Positions 17,195 through 24,886 of a stretch of 64,000 bases of DNA are shown one piece after another. Both the position numbers and the translations under genes were made by a program. Position 1 is the first letter of the stretch. Every line of letters starts with the position of its first letter. Origin of the DNA: Mycobacterium triplex (GTDB taxonomy: Bacteria; Actinomycetota; Actinomycetes; Mycobacteriales; Mycobacteriaceae). Below the pieces are notes generated by a model. It saw only the letters and a program-made list of their open reading frames with translations. It was not told the DNA's origin and did no database searches. The stretch is taken from NCBI RefSeq assembly GCF_000689255.1, contig NZ_HG964446.1, forward strand, positions 5,631,784 through 5,695,783, given 5' to 3'.

Positions 17195-18451
17195 CTATTG
17201 CGGCGAGAAAAACGCTTGCAGCGCAGCGGAATAGGCGGCTACGTCGGCAGCACCCATCAGTTCGCGCGCGGAGTGCATCGCGAGCTGGGGGGCGCCGACG
17301 TCGACGGTGGGGATGCCGGTTTGCGCCGAGGCCAGCGGCCCGATGGTGGAACCGCACGGCAGGTCGGCGCGATGCTCGTAGCGCTGCAGCGCCACCCCGG
17401 CCTGCTCACACGCCAGCGCGAACACCGCCGCCGTACGCCCGTCGGTGGCGTACCGCAGATTGGGGTGCACCTTGAGCACCGGCCCGCCGTTGACCGCGAT
17501 CGGGTGGGAAGGCTCGTGGCGCTCCGGGTAGTTCGGATGGGTGGCATGCGCCATATCGGCCGAGGCCAATAGCGAGGCCGGCAGCCGCCGCAGGAAGTCT
17601 TCCCGGCTGCCGCCGGCCGCGAGCACGATGCGTTCCAGCACGGTGCTCAGCAGGTTGGACTGCGCACCGTGATCCGACGACGACCCGACCTCCTCGTGGT
17701 CGAACAGCACCAGCACCGCCACGTTGCCGCTCGGCTCGGCACTCAGCAACGCCTCCAGCCCGGCGTAGCAACTGGCCTGGTTGTCCAGCCGGGGGGCGCT
17801 GAGCAGGCTGGCGTCGCCGCCGAGCACCGTCGACGGGGTCAGGTCATGTGTCATCAGGTCGGCGGCCAGCACGTCGGCCGGCGCCACCCCGGCGCGCTCG
17901 GCCACGTAATCGACGAATGCGCGCGGCGTGTCGCCGACGGCCCAGACGGCGTTGAGGTGGCGTTGCGGGTCCAGGGTCACCGATTCGCGGTCCTCGGCGA
18001 GGTGGATGGCGAGCTGCGGCACCCGCAGGACCGGATCGTCGATCCGGATCAGCCGGTGGTCCAGCCCGGAGCCGTCCCGCAGCGACAATCGGCCGCTGAT
18101 GCCCAGGTCGCGGTCAAGCCAGGAGTTGAGCCACGCGCCGCCGTACGGCTGCAGTGCCACCACCTGCCAACCGGCCACCACCCCGTCCGGATGCTGCTTG
18201 ACCCGCAGGTTCGGGCTGTCGGTGTGCGCTCCGACGATCCGGAACGCACCGTCGGAGCCGGTGGTGTTCCAGGCCACCAATGAGCCCGCGCGGACGGTGA
18301 AGAAGCGTCCCGGTTCCCCGGGCCAGGGGTCGGCTTCGCGGAGTTCGGTGTAGCCGGCGGCGAGCAGGCGCCCGGCCACTGTGGCGCAGACATGGAACGG
18401 AGACGGTGAGGCGTCGATGAATTCGCAGAGACCTGCGGCGCTGGCCGACAT
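17195..18451 (-). CDS. pepC: M18 family aminopeptidase (PepC/Rv0800 type)
   Basis: 418 residues from ATG at 18451. The family metal ligands are recognisable: VGAHTDSPNL (His), LDNQASCYAG (Asp), LFDHEEVGSSSDHG (Glu pair) and the late MHSARELMG (His). M18 enzymes remove N-terminal, often acidic, residues from peptides in the cytosol as a dodecameric shell. The frame has ATGs at 18463 and 18460 too; 18451 matches the N-terminus I recall for the M. tuberculosis protein (GLCEFIDASPSPFHVC region). It is divergent from the DyP gene with 94 bp between starts. Confidence 0.92.
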   Translation of the reverse strand: MSASAAGLCEFIDASPSPFHVCATVAGRLLAAGYTELREADPWPGEPGRFFTVRAGSLVAWNTTGSDGAFRIVGAHTDSPNLRVKQHPDGVVAGWQVVALQPYGGAWLNSWLDRDLGISGRLSLRDGSGLDHRLIRIDDPVLRVPQLAIHLAEDRESVTLDPQRHLNAVWAVGDTPRAFVDYVAERAGVAPADVLAADLMTHDLTPSTVLGGDASLLSAPRLDNQASCYAGLEALLSAEPSGNVAVLVLFDHEEVGSSSDHGAQSNLLSTVLERIVLAAGGSREDFLRRLPASLLASADMAHATHPNYPERHEPSHPIAVNGGPVLKVHPNLRYATDGRTAAVFALACEQAGVALQRYEHRADLPCGSTIGPLASAQTGIPTVDVGAPQLAMHSARELMGAADVAAYSAALQAFFSPQ

Positions 18452-18545
18452 GTTCAACATCATGGCAGTTCACATCGGGCCCGACCGCGCGACTTCGCAC
18501 TGGCGCACTTCCTGCGCTCACCGTCGCCACGCTAATGTCACCAGA

Positions 18546-19577
18546 GTGCCTCCGGTTCAGCCCCAGCCCATCCTCGCGCCGCTAACGCCTGCCGCGATTT
18601 TTTTGGTGGTCACCATCGACGACGGCGGCGAGGCGACCGTGCACGGCGCGCTGCCCGACATCTCGGGACTGGTGCGCGCCATCGGCTTTCGCGACCCGAC
18701 CAAGCACCTGTCGGTGATCACCTCGATCGGCTCGGATGCCTGGGATCGGTTGTTCGGCGGGCCTCCCTTGAGTAAGAAGCCCGCCGAACTGCATCCGTTC
18801 GTCGAGTTGAGCGGAGCGCGGCACACCGCGCCGGCCACTCCCGGCGACCTGTTGTTCCACATTCGGGCCGAGACGATGGATGTGTGCTTCGAACTGGCCG
18901 GCCGCATCCTCAAGTCGATGGCCGGCGCGGTCACCGTCGTCGACGAAGTACACGGCTTCAAGTTCTTCGACAACCGCGACCTGCTCGGTTTTGTCGACGG
19001 CACCGAAAACCCGAACGGACCAATCGCGGTGAGCGCCACCGCAATCGGCGACGAAGATCCCGACTTCGCCGGCTCCTGCTACGTGCACGTCCAGAAATAC
19101 CTGCACGACATGTCGTCGTGGGAATCGCTGTCGGTCACCGAGCAGGAACGGGTGATCGGCCGGACCAAGTTGGAAGACATCGAACTCGACGACGACGTGA
19201 AGCCGGCCAATTCGCACGTCGCGCTCAATGTCATCGAGGACGACGACGGCACCGAGCTGAAGATCGTGCGGCACAACATGCCGTTCGGCGAACTCGGCGC
19301 CGGCGAGTTCGGCACGTACTACATCGGGTATTCGCGCACACCGCAAGTCACCGAACGGATGCTGCGCAACATGTTCATCGGCGACCCGCCCGGCAACACC
19401 GACCGCATTTTGGACTTTTCCACCGCCGTCACCGGCGGGCTGTTCTTCTCCCCCACCGTCGACTTCCTCGACGATCCACCGCCCCTTCCCGCGCCGCTCG
19501 TGACCGAGCGACCCGAACCGCCCACCGCGAACGCCGGCGCACTGTCGATCGGCAGCCTGAAAGGAACCACTCAATGA
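18546..19577 (+). CDS. DyP-type haem peroxidase, encapsulin cargo
   Basis: 343 residues from GTG at 18546, where the conserved QPQPILAPLTPAAIFLV begins; the frame is open earlier but is antisense to pepC there. The DyP signature GFVDGTENP (catalytic Asp), the proximal haem His (NSHVALNV) and GYSRTP are present. The protein reduces peroxide with broad electron donors. The C-terminus reads ALSIGSLKGTTQ, which matches the encapsulation signal (SIGSLKG) that docks cargo inside the encapsulin shell. The stop codon TGA overlaps the start of the encapsulin gene as ATGA, so the two are translationally coupled. This is the pair known as Rv0799c/Rv0798c in M. tuberculosis. Confidence 0.95.
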   Translation: MPPVQPQPILAPLTPAAIFLVVTIDDGGEATVHGALPDISGLVRAIGFRDPTKHLSVITSIGSDAWDRLFGGPPLSKKPAELHPFVELSGARHTAPATPGDLLFHIRAETMDVCFELAGRILKSMAGAVTVVDEVHGFKFFDNRDLLGFVDGTENPNGPIAVSATAIGDEDPDFAGSCYVHVQKYLHDMSSWESLSVTEQERVIGRTKLEDIELDDDVKPANSHVALNVIEDDDGTELKIVRHNMPFGELGAGEFGTYYIGYSRTPQVTERMLRNMFIGDPPGNTDRILDFSTAVTGGLFFSPTVDFLDDPPPLPAPLVTERPEPPTANAGALSIGSLKGTTQ

Positions 19578-20374
19578 AGAACAACCTCTACCGCGAACTA
19601 GCGCCGATCACCGACGCCGCATGGGCCGAAATCGAATTGGAGGCGACGCGGACGTTCAAACGGCACATCGCGGGGCGGCGGGTGGTCGACGTGAGCGAGC
19701 CCGGCGGTCCGGTCACCGCCGCGGTCAGCACCGGACGCCTACAGGACGTGGCGGCGCCCACCGACGGTGTGATTGCGCACCTACGGGCCAGCAAACCGCT
19801 TGTCCGCCTGCGGGTTCCATTCACATTGTCACGTGACGAGATCGACGACGTCGAGCGCGGCTCGCAGGACTCCGACTGGGACCCGGTGAAAGCCGCCGCC
19901 AAGAAGCTGGCGTTCGTCGAGGACCGCGCCATCTTCGAGGGCTACCCCGCCGCGTCGATCGACGGGATCCGCAACTGCAGCTCGAACCCGGCGCTGATGT
20001 TGCCCGACGACCCTCGCGCGATTCCCGACATCATCACGCAGGCGCTGTCCGAGCTGCGGCTGGCCGGGGTCGACGGCCCGTATTCGGTGCTGCTGTCTGC
20101 CGATATCTACACCAAGGTCAGCGAAACCACCGAGCACGGCTATCCGATCCTCGAGCACATCAACCGCCTGGTGAACGGCGACATCATCTGGGCGCCCGCC
20201 ATCGACGGCGCGTTCGTGCTGACCACCCGCGGCGGTGACTTCGATCTGCAATTGGGCACCGACGTCTCCATCGGCTACACCAACCACGACGCCGACAACG
20301 TGCAGCTGTATCTGCAGGAGACGATGACGTTCCTGTGCTACACCGCCGAGGCGTCGGTCGCCCTGGGCACCTAG
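19574..20374 (+). CDS. Encapsulin nanocompartment shell protein (Cfp29)
   Basis: 266 residues, typical for a T=1 encapsulin of HK97 fold. It starts MKNNLYRELAPITDAAWAEIE and has the P-domain and E-loop segments (GRRVVDVSEPGGPVTAAVSTG) and ends in FLCYTAEASVALGT. It self-assembles into a 60-mer shell that encloses the DyP peroxidase encoded directly upstream (4-bp ATGA overlap). In M. tuberculosis this antigen is known as Cfp29. The cargo pairing follows from the upstream targeting peptide. Confidence 0.96.
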   Translation: MKNNLYRELAPITDAAWAEIELEATRTFKRHIAGRRVVDVSEPGGPVTAAVSTGRLQDVAAPTDGVIAHLRASKPLVRLRVPFTLSRDEIDDVERGSQDSDWDPVKAAAKKLAFVEDRAIFEGYPAASIDGIRNCSSNPALMLPDDPRAIPDIITQALSELRLAGVDGPYSVLLSADIYTKVSETTEHGYPILEHINRLVNGDIIWAPAIDGAFVLTTRGGDFDLQLGTDVSIGYTNHDADNVQLYLQETMTFLCYTAEASVALGT

Positions 20375-20449
20375 GACACGCCAGCGACGAGTGCTGCACC
20401 GAACCTGGAAATCCGGTGGGGCCTGCAGAATTACCGGCTCGACGAGCTA

Positions 20450-20466
20450 ACGCGCTATTGGCGCGT
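20450..20466. terminator. Short GC-rich hairpin between convergent encapsulin and MOSC-reductase genes
   Basis: The 6-bp stem ACGCGC (20450-20455) / GCGCGT (20461-20466) with a 5-nt loop lies in the 104-bp convergent gap. It has no T-tract. It is a weak candidate terminator, mainly supported by position. Confidence 0.3.
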
Positions 20467-20478
20467 GGTACAACGCCT

Positions 20479-22179
20479 TTAGAGATCCAGCACCAGGTCG
20501 CTGTCCGGCGTTGCCGAGCAGACGAGCACCGTCCCGGGTGCGGGCAGCTCCAGCGGCGCCTGGACATACCGGGTGGTGCCGGCGACGACGCCGGTCACGC
20601 ACATGTGGCAGACACCGCTTCGGCAGGAGAAGCGGGTCGGCACATCGCACGCTTCCGCGAAGTCCAGGATGGTGCCGTAGTCCGAGGACCAGTTTGCGGT
20701 AAGTCCGCTGCGCGCGAAGGTGATTGACGGCCCCGTGCCCGGCGGCCCGGCCGGTGCGTGTGGCGGTACGCGCGCAGCCTCGTCGACCACGCCGGGATTG
20801 ATGGCGGGTAGCGCACCGAACAGCTCGGTGTGGATACGCGCCGTGTCGAGCCCCGCAGCCGTCAGGGCCTCGCGCATATCGGTCATGAATTGGGTTGGGC
20901 CGCAGAGATATGCCGCGGCATCAGCCGGTAAACCCAGCGCGGCAATAGCCGACTGGTCCAGCCGCCCCTGCGTCTCGGTGTAGCACACCTGCTGGCGCGC
21001 GTGTGGCAACGACTCGATCAGACCCGTGACTTCATCGGCAAAAGCTTGAGTTTCGCGATTGCGGCAGGTGTGCAGCCAGAACACGGCGCGCGCACTACCG
21101 GCCGCCGCGAGCGCATGCAGCATTGCCAAGACGGGAGTGATGCCGATGCCGGCGGACATCAAGACCACCGGCCGGTCGTCGTCGGTAAGGTAGAAATCGC
21201 CGCGCGGGGCCGCGGCTTCGATGACCGATCCGGGATCTATGTGCGCGTGCAACCACCGACTGACCAAGCCGCACTCTTCGCGCTTGGCGCTGATGCGGTA
21301 GTCGCCGGCCGCGGGATCTCCGGAGAGCGAGTAGCTGCGCAGCGGCACCGGATCGCCGGCTCCGGGAATCCGCAGCGTGAGGTATTGCCCCGGCAATGGC
21401 GGCGGCAGCGAGGCATTGTCATCGGCCTTTAACCGGATCGACAGCACCGACGAACTCTCGGCATGTGTGGCGGTGACGCGCAGCGGCCGAAATCCGTTCC
21501 ACCCCGGTTCCACTCCGACGGCAGGCGCCGGCTCCTCCCTCGAGTCGAGCATGTCGTTGAACGATTGCTGCCATCCCGGGCTCAGCGCCGGAACATCGAC
21601 GATCTTGCGAAGCGTTTCGGTGTCTTTGTCCGGCAGATACAACAGCGCGTCGACGTCGGCGACGCTGAGCTGGTGGCGACCGCGCCGGGTCCGCACGATG
21701 TGGTCACCGGCCTGGACGCGGCCCTCGGTGATGACGCGGAAGTAGAAACCTGGCCGGTGTTGGGCGACAAGAAGATTGGGCATCTCCGGTTCGTCGAGCC
21801 GCAGCCCGATCCGGAAGCAGGTGACCCGCGGCTGGGTGACTTCGAACTCGGCGTCCCCGATTCGGTAGCGGTCGCCGATGCATACGTCGTAATCGGACAG
21901 CCCGGTGATGGTGAAGTTTTCCCCAAAGTGACCCGGCATCAGATCATCGCGATTGAGGTAGCTCTTCCAGAACTCATACGACTCGGTCTGGTACACCATG
22001 ACCGCGCGTTGTTCGCCGCCGTGACCGCCGAGATCGCCTTGACCGTCGCCGTCGATGTTGAGGCGTCGCACCATGACCGGCCCCTCGACCGGCGTCTTCC
22101 AAATCCCGGTATAGACGGTCTTGTCCCGCCACCGCACATTCGTGGGCATGCCCACGTTCACCGACACAAGCCTGCCCAC
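20479..22179 (-). CDS. MOSC domain - ferredoxin-NADP reductase - [2Fe-2S] fusion protein
   Basis: 566 residues from GTG at 22179, chosen because AAGGAG lies 6 nt upstream; an ATG at 22206 in frame has no such signal. Residues ~1-170 form a MOSC domain of the YiiM kind (HGGEQRAVMVYQTESYEFWK, PGHFGENFTITGL, VTCFRIGLRL with its conserved Cys). Residues ~230-470 are an FAD/NAD(P) reductase (LRSYSLSGDP, SAGIGITPVLAML). Residues ~480-566 are a plant-type [2Fe-2S] ferredoxin (FSCRSGVCHMC plus LVCSATPD). YiiM-like proteins reduce N-hydroxylated compounds, so this may be a self-sufficient reductase; substrate unknown. It is divergent from the hydrolase gene and shares an upstream region holding two TGGG-N8-CCCA elements. 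Confidence 0.87.
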   Translation of the reverse strand: MGRLVSVNVGMPTNVRWRDKTVYTGIWKTPVEGPVMVRRLNIDGDGQGDLGGHGGEQRAVMVYQTESYEFWKSYLNRDDLMPGHFGENFTITGLSDYDVCIGDRYRIGDAEFEVTQPRVTCFRIGLRLDEPEMPNLLVAQHRPGFYFRVITEGRVQAGDHIVRTRRGRHQLSVADVDALLYLPDKDTETLRKIVDVPALSPGWQQSFNDMLDSREEPAPAVGVEPGWNGFRPLRVTATHAESSSVLSIRLKADDNASLPPPLPGQYLTLRIPGAGDPVPLRSYSLSGDPAAGDYRISAKREECGLVSRWLHAHIDPGSVIEAAAPRGDFYLTDDDRPVVLMSAGIGITPVLAMLHALAAAGSARAVFWLHTCRNRETQAFADEVTGLIESLPHARQQVCYTETQGRLDQSAIAALGLPADAAAYLCGPTQFMTDMREALTAAGLDTARIHTELFGALPAINPGVVDEAARVPPHAPAGPPGTGPSITFARSGLTANWSSDYGTILDFAEACDVPTRFSCRSGVCHMCVTGVVAGTTRYVQAPLELPAPGTVLVCSATPDSDLVLDL

Positions 22180-22288
22180 CGTTGTCTCCTTACCCCACAA
22201 CGCCACTCGATCGGCGACCGCGCCAAGCCACGATGACGATTTTGTCGCGCAACGTGTTACCCACCGAGGCTACTCAAGGCGACAATAT

Positions 22289-22304
22289 TGGGATAACCAA
22301 CCCA
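22289..22304. promoter_or_regulatory. TGGG-N8-CCCA element, copy 1
   Basis: TGGGATAACCAACCCA lies in the divergent region between the MOSC-reductase (start 22179) and hydrolase (start 22440) genes. AATATT flanks it on both sides (imperfectly spaced). It is one of five copies of the same arm/spacer pattern in this cluster. Confidence 0.65.
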
Positions 22305-22373
22305 GAATATTCGAGGGCGGGCAAGCGGTCAACTCCTGCGTGACTATTGCGAGCCCACCGATTAGGGGCATAC

Positions 22374-22389
22374 TGGGATACGTATCCCA
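22374..22389. promoter_or_regulatory. TGGG-N8-CCCA element, copy 2 (perfect palindrome)
   Basis: TGGGATACGTATCCCA is a fully palindromic 16-mer located 50 bp before the start codon of the alpha/beta hydrolase. It is the best copy and probably the highest-affinity operator for a TetR-type dimer encoded nearby. Confidence 0.75.
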
Positions 22390-22439
22390 AAACTGCGGAT
22401 ACCGCGGTCTGGCGGACCACATGGCGCAGGAGGAATCTC

Positions 22440-23309
22440 ATGCCGGCTGTTCATCATCGTTACGCGACCGTCGACGGCCATCGGCTGTTCTACCGAGAGG
22501 CGGGGGACGCAAAAAAGCCCGCGCTGGTGCTCTTGCACGGGTTTCCGACCAGCTCCTACATGTTCCGGCAGCTGATTCCCGCGCTGGCCGACCGCTACCA
22601 CGTGATCGCCCCCGATCACCTGGGCTTCGGGCTGTCGGACGCGCCCGGCGTCGAAGAGTTCGACTACACCTTCGAAGCGCTGACCGACCTCACCGCGGGC
22701 CTGCTGGGCGGCCTTGGCGTCCAGCGGTACGCGATGTACGTGCAGGATTACGGCGCCCCGATCGGTTGGCGGCTGGCGCTGCGTGATCCGTCCGCCATCA
22801 CGGCGATCATCAGCCAGAACGGCAACGGCTACGACGCTGGTTTCGTGGAAAAGTTCTGGAAGGTGGTGCGGGCCTATCAGTCTGACCCGAGCGCCGAGAC
22901 CGAAGCCCCGGTACGTCAATTCCTCTCCCTGAAGGCGACCCGCTGGCAATACCTCACCGGAGTGGCCGACGAGACATTGGTCGATCCCGAGTGCTGGCAT
23001 CACGATTTCGCCTTGCTGTCGCGTCCCGGCAACGACCTGGTGCAACTCAAGCTGTTTCGCGACTACGCCACCAACGCTCCGATGTACCCGCGGGTCCACG
23101 AATACTTTCGCGCCAGTCGGGTACCGCTGCTGGCGGTGTGGGGCCGGGGCGACGAGATCTTCGGCCCCGCCGGCGCCGAAGCCTTCGCCGACGACCTGCC
23201 GGGCGCGCAGATTCATCTGCTCGACGGCGGGCATTTCCTGCTGGAATCCGCACTCGACGAAGTCGCCGGGCTGATCCGCGACTTCCTCGCGGATCGGGTG
23301 CCCGCCTGA
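22440..23309 (+). CDS. Alpha/beta hydrolase, haloalkane-dehalogenase/epoxide-hydrolase-like
   Basis: 289 residues from ATG at 22440, which has AGGAGGA before it. The oxyanion region is LLHGFPTSSYMFRQL. The nucleophile elbow is VQDYGAPIGW, so the nucleophile is Asp (~residue 100), as in dehalogenases and epoxide hydrolases rather than Ser esterases. AVWGRGDEIFGP carries the acid and LDGGHFLLES the base His. The cap domain sits about residues 125-210. It is preceded by a perfect TGGG-N8-CCCA palindrome and followed by two TetR genes. Substrate unknown; the family and the redox neighbours suggest breakdown of a foreign or lipid-derived compound. Confidence 0.88.
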   Translation: MPAVHHRYATVDGHRLFYREAGDAKKPALVLLHGFPTSSYMFRQLIPALADRYHVIAPDHLGFGLSDAPGVEEFDYTFEALTDLTAGLLGGLGVQRYAMYVQDYGAPIGWRLALRDPSAITAIISQNGNGYDAGFVEKFWKVVRAYQSDPSAETEAPVRQFLSLKATRWQYLTGVADETLVDPECWHHDFALLSRPGNDLVQLKLFRDYATNAPMYPRVHEYFRASRVPLLAVWGRGDEIFGPAGAEAFADDLPGAQIHLLDGGHFLLESALDEVAGLIRDFLADRVPA

Positions 23310-23339
23310 CCGCGGCCCGCGGGCGGCACGGCCCGGCAA

Positions 23340-23355
23340 TGGGCTGCATATCCCA
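23340..23355. promoter_or_regulatory. TGGG-N8-CCCA element, copy 3
   Basis: TGGGCTGCATATCCCA lies in the 79-bp gap between the hydrolase gene and the first TetR gene, 34 bp before the TetR start codon. This suggests autoregulation of the TetR pair. Confidence 0.65.
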
Positions 23356-23388
23356 TAATCGGGGGCGTTCGCGGGCTAGCCTGACGCG

Positions 23389-24090
23389 ATGGCCCATCCC
23401 GATGTTCAGGACGAACAACGGTTGACCGCCAAGGGGCGTGCCACCCGCGACAGGATTGTGCAGGCCGCCGCCCAGCTGATCGTGACCAAGGGGCTGTCGG
23501 CCTCCAAGATGGAGAACGTGCGCAAAGCCGCGTCGGTCAGCGGCTCGCAGCTCGCCCACTATTTCGCCGACAAGAGGGCCCTTATTCGCGCGGTGATCAG
23601 GCGCCAGATGGGCGTGGTTTTGGACTTCCACCGCCAGCCGGCACTCGGCGACCTTGAAACGTTCGACGACTTCGAGCGTTGGATCGATCTGAACATGCGC
23701 TACCTCCGGCGCATCGGGACCTCCGGTGGCACACCGACATATCACGCGCTGACCGCGCAGCTGGCCAAGTCCGACGACGCAACGCGCGCCACCTTGGCGG
23801 CCGGCTACTGGCAGTGGGTGGAGTTGTTGGAAGCGGCGATCCTGCGAATGCAGAACAATGGACTGCTGATCGCGAGCGCCGATCCGCGACGATTGGCGCT
23901 CACCATGATCAGCGCCCACCAGGGCGGCGCCACGTTGGCCTTCACCTATCGCGCGGAGTGGCCGCACGCCGATGCCACCCGGTTCGCCGTCAACTACTTG
24001 CGAATGTTCGCCGCCGATCCCGACGAACGCACGCCGCGGCCCCCACGACTTCCCCGCGGTCGGCGCGTGAAGCCAAGGGCGGCAACGTGA
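23389..24090 (+). CDS. TetR-family regulator (first of an overlapping pair)
   Basis: 233 residues. The HTH spans about residues 14-65 (KGRATRDRIVQAAAQLIVTKG ... SGSQLAHYFADKRALIRAV). The C-terminal domain has ALTAQLAKSDD and AHQGGATLAFTY, shared with the next gene (AHQGGAMITHAT). The stop codon overlaps the GTG start of the second TetR gene (GTGA), so both are made together, possibly as a heterodimer or as two related repressors. A TGGG-N8-CCCA element sits before it. Confidence 0.9.
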   Translation: MAHPDVQDEQRLTAKGRATRDRIVQAAAQLIVTKGLSASKMENVRKAASVSGSQLAHYFADKRALIRAVIRRQMGVVLDFHRQPALGDLETFDDFERWIDLNMRYLRRIGTSGGTPTYHALTAQLAKSDDATRATLAAGYWQWVELLEAAILRMQNNGLLIASADPRRLALTMISAHQGGATLAFTYRAEWPHADATRFAVNYLRMFAADPDERTPRPPRLPRGRRVKPRAAT

Positions 24091-24749
24091 CTGACGACAC
24101 GCCACGATTCACCCGCAAGGGACAGGCGACCCGGGCACGCATCATCGAGGCCGCCGCCCGGCTGATGTTCGAGCGGGGCGTGGGCAACACCAGCATCGAC
24201 GAGGTACGCAGCACCGCCGGGGTGGGCGGGTCGCAGATCTCGCACTACTTCCGCGACAAACGCGACCTGACCCGCGAGGTCATCGCCGCGCGCCGCAACG
24301 ACGTGGTGAAGTTTCACACCCAGCCGCGACTCGGCGCGCTCGACCGGATCGAGGACCTGCAAGCGTGGGCCGACGCCTGCGTCGCCGACATCGACACCGT
24401 CTACCGGCGGGGCGGGTGCATCTATGGTTCGCTGGCCGGTGAGTTGATCGAGGCCGACGACGAAGTGCGCGACGACCTTGCCCACGGCTACGACCTATGG
24501 CTCGAGCTGTTTCACACCGGCCTTGCGGCGATGCGTCAGCGCGGCGACCTGCGCGCCGACGCCGACCCGCGACATCTGGCCGCCTCGCTGGTCATCGCGC
24601 ATCAGGGTGGCGCGATGATCACACACGCGACCGGTGACGCCGCGCCGCTGCGCATCGCGGTCAATGCCGCGGTCGACTATGTGCGCTCCTTCACCGCCGA
24701 GACCGACAAGAAGTGTCGCAGGCGGTCGCCGCAACGGCGCAAATCCTGA
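24087..24749 (+). CDS. TetR-family regulator (second of an overlapping pair)
   Basis: 220 residues from the GTG at 24087, which overlaps the previous stop. HTH about residues 8-60 (KGQATRARIIEAAARLMFERG ... GGSQISHYFRDKRDLTREV). The recognition-helix region closely resembles that of its neighbour (SGSQLAHYFADKRAL), so both may read the same operator. The C-terminal domain has a GGCIYGSLAGEL segment like other TetR_C families. It most likely arose by tandem duplication. Confidence 0.9.
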   Translation: MTDDTPRFTRKGQATRARIIEAAARLMFERGVGNTSIDEVRSTAGVGGSQISHYFRDKRDLTREVIAARRNDVVKFHTQPRLGALDRIEDLQAWADACVADIDTVYRRGGCIYGSLAGELIEADDEVRDDLAHGYDLWLELFHTGLAAMRQRGDLRADADPRHLAASLVIAHQGGAMITHATGDAAPLRIAVNAAVDYVRSFTAETDKKCRRRSPQRRKS

Positions 24750-24772
24750 TCCGCACCCGCCCTGGACAATTT

Positions 24773-24788
24773 TGGGTCTACTCGCCCA
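24773..24788. promoter_or_regulatory. TGGG-N8-CCCA element, copy 4
   Basis: TGGGTCTACTCGCCCA lies 24 bp after the second TetR gene and about 100 bp before the quinone-oxidoreductase-like gene. It is followed 6 bp later by copy 5, so two dimers could bind side by side. Confidence 0.6.
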
Positions 24789-24794
24789 TAATAT

Positions 24795-24810
24795 TGGGTC
24801 AGATAGCCCA
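24795..24810. promoter_or_regulatory. TGGG-N8-CCCA element, copy 5
   Basis: TGGGTCAGATAGCCCA lies 76 bp before the start of the MDR oxidoreductase gene. Together with copy 4 it forms a tandem operator (22 bp centre to centre, about two helical turns). Confidence 0.62.
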
Positions 24811-24886
24811 TTTAGGCTACGTGGGACACCGGGGCATAATGCGGAGGTGCGAAAGTTTTCGCGCAACCCCGGGGGAGGTCGGTGCT

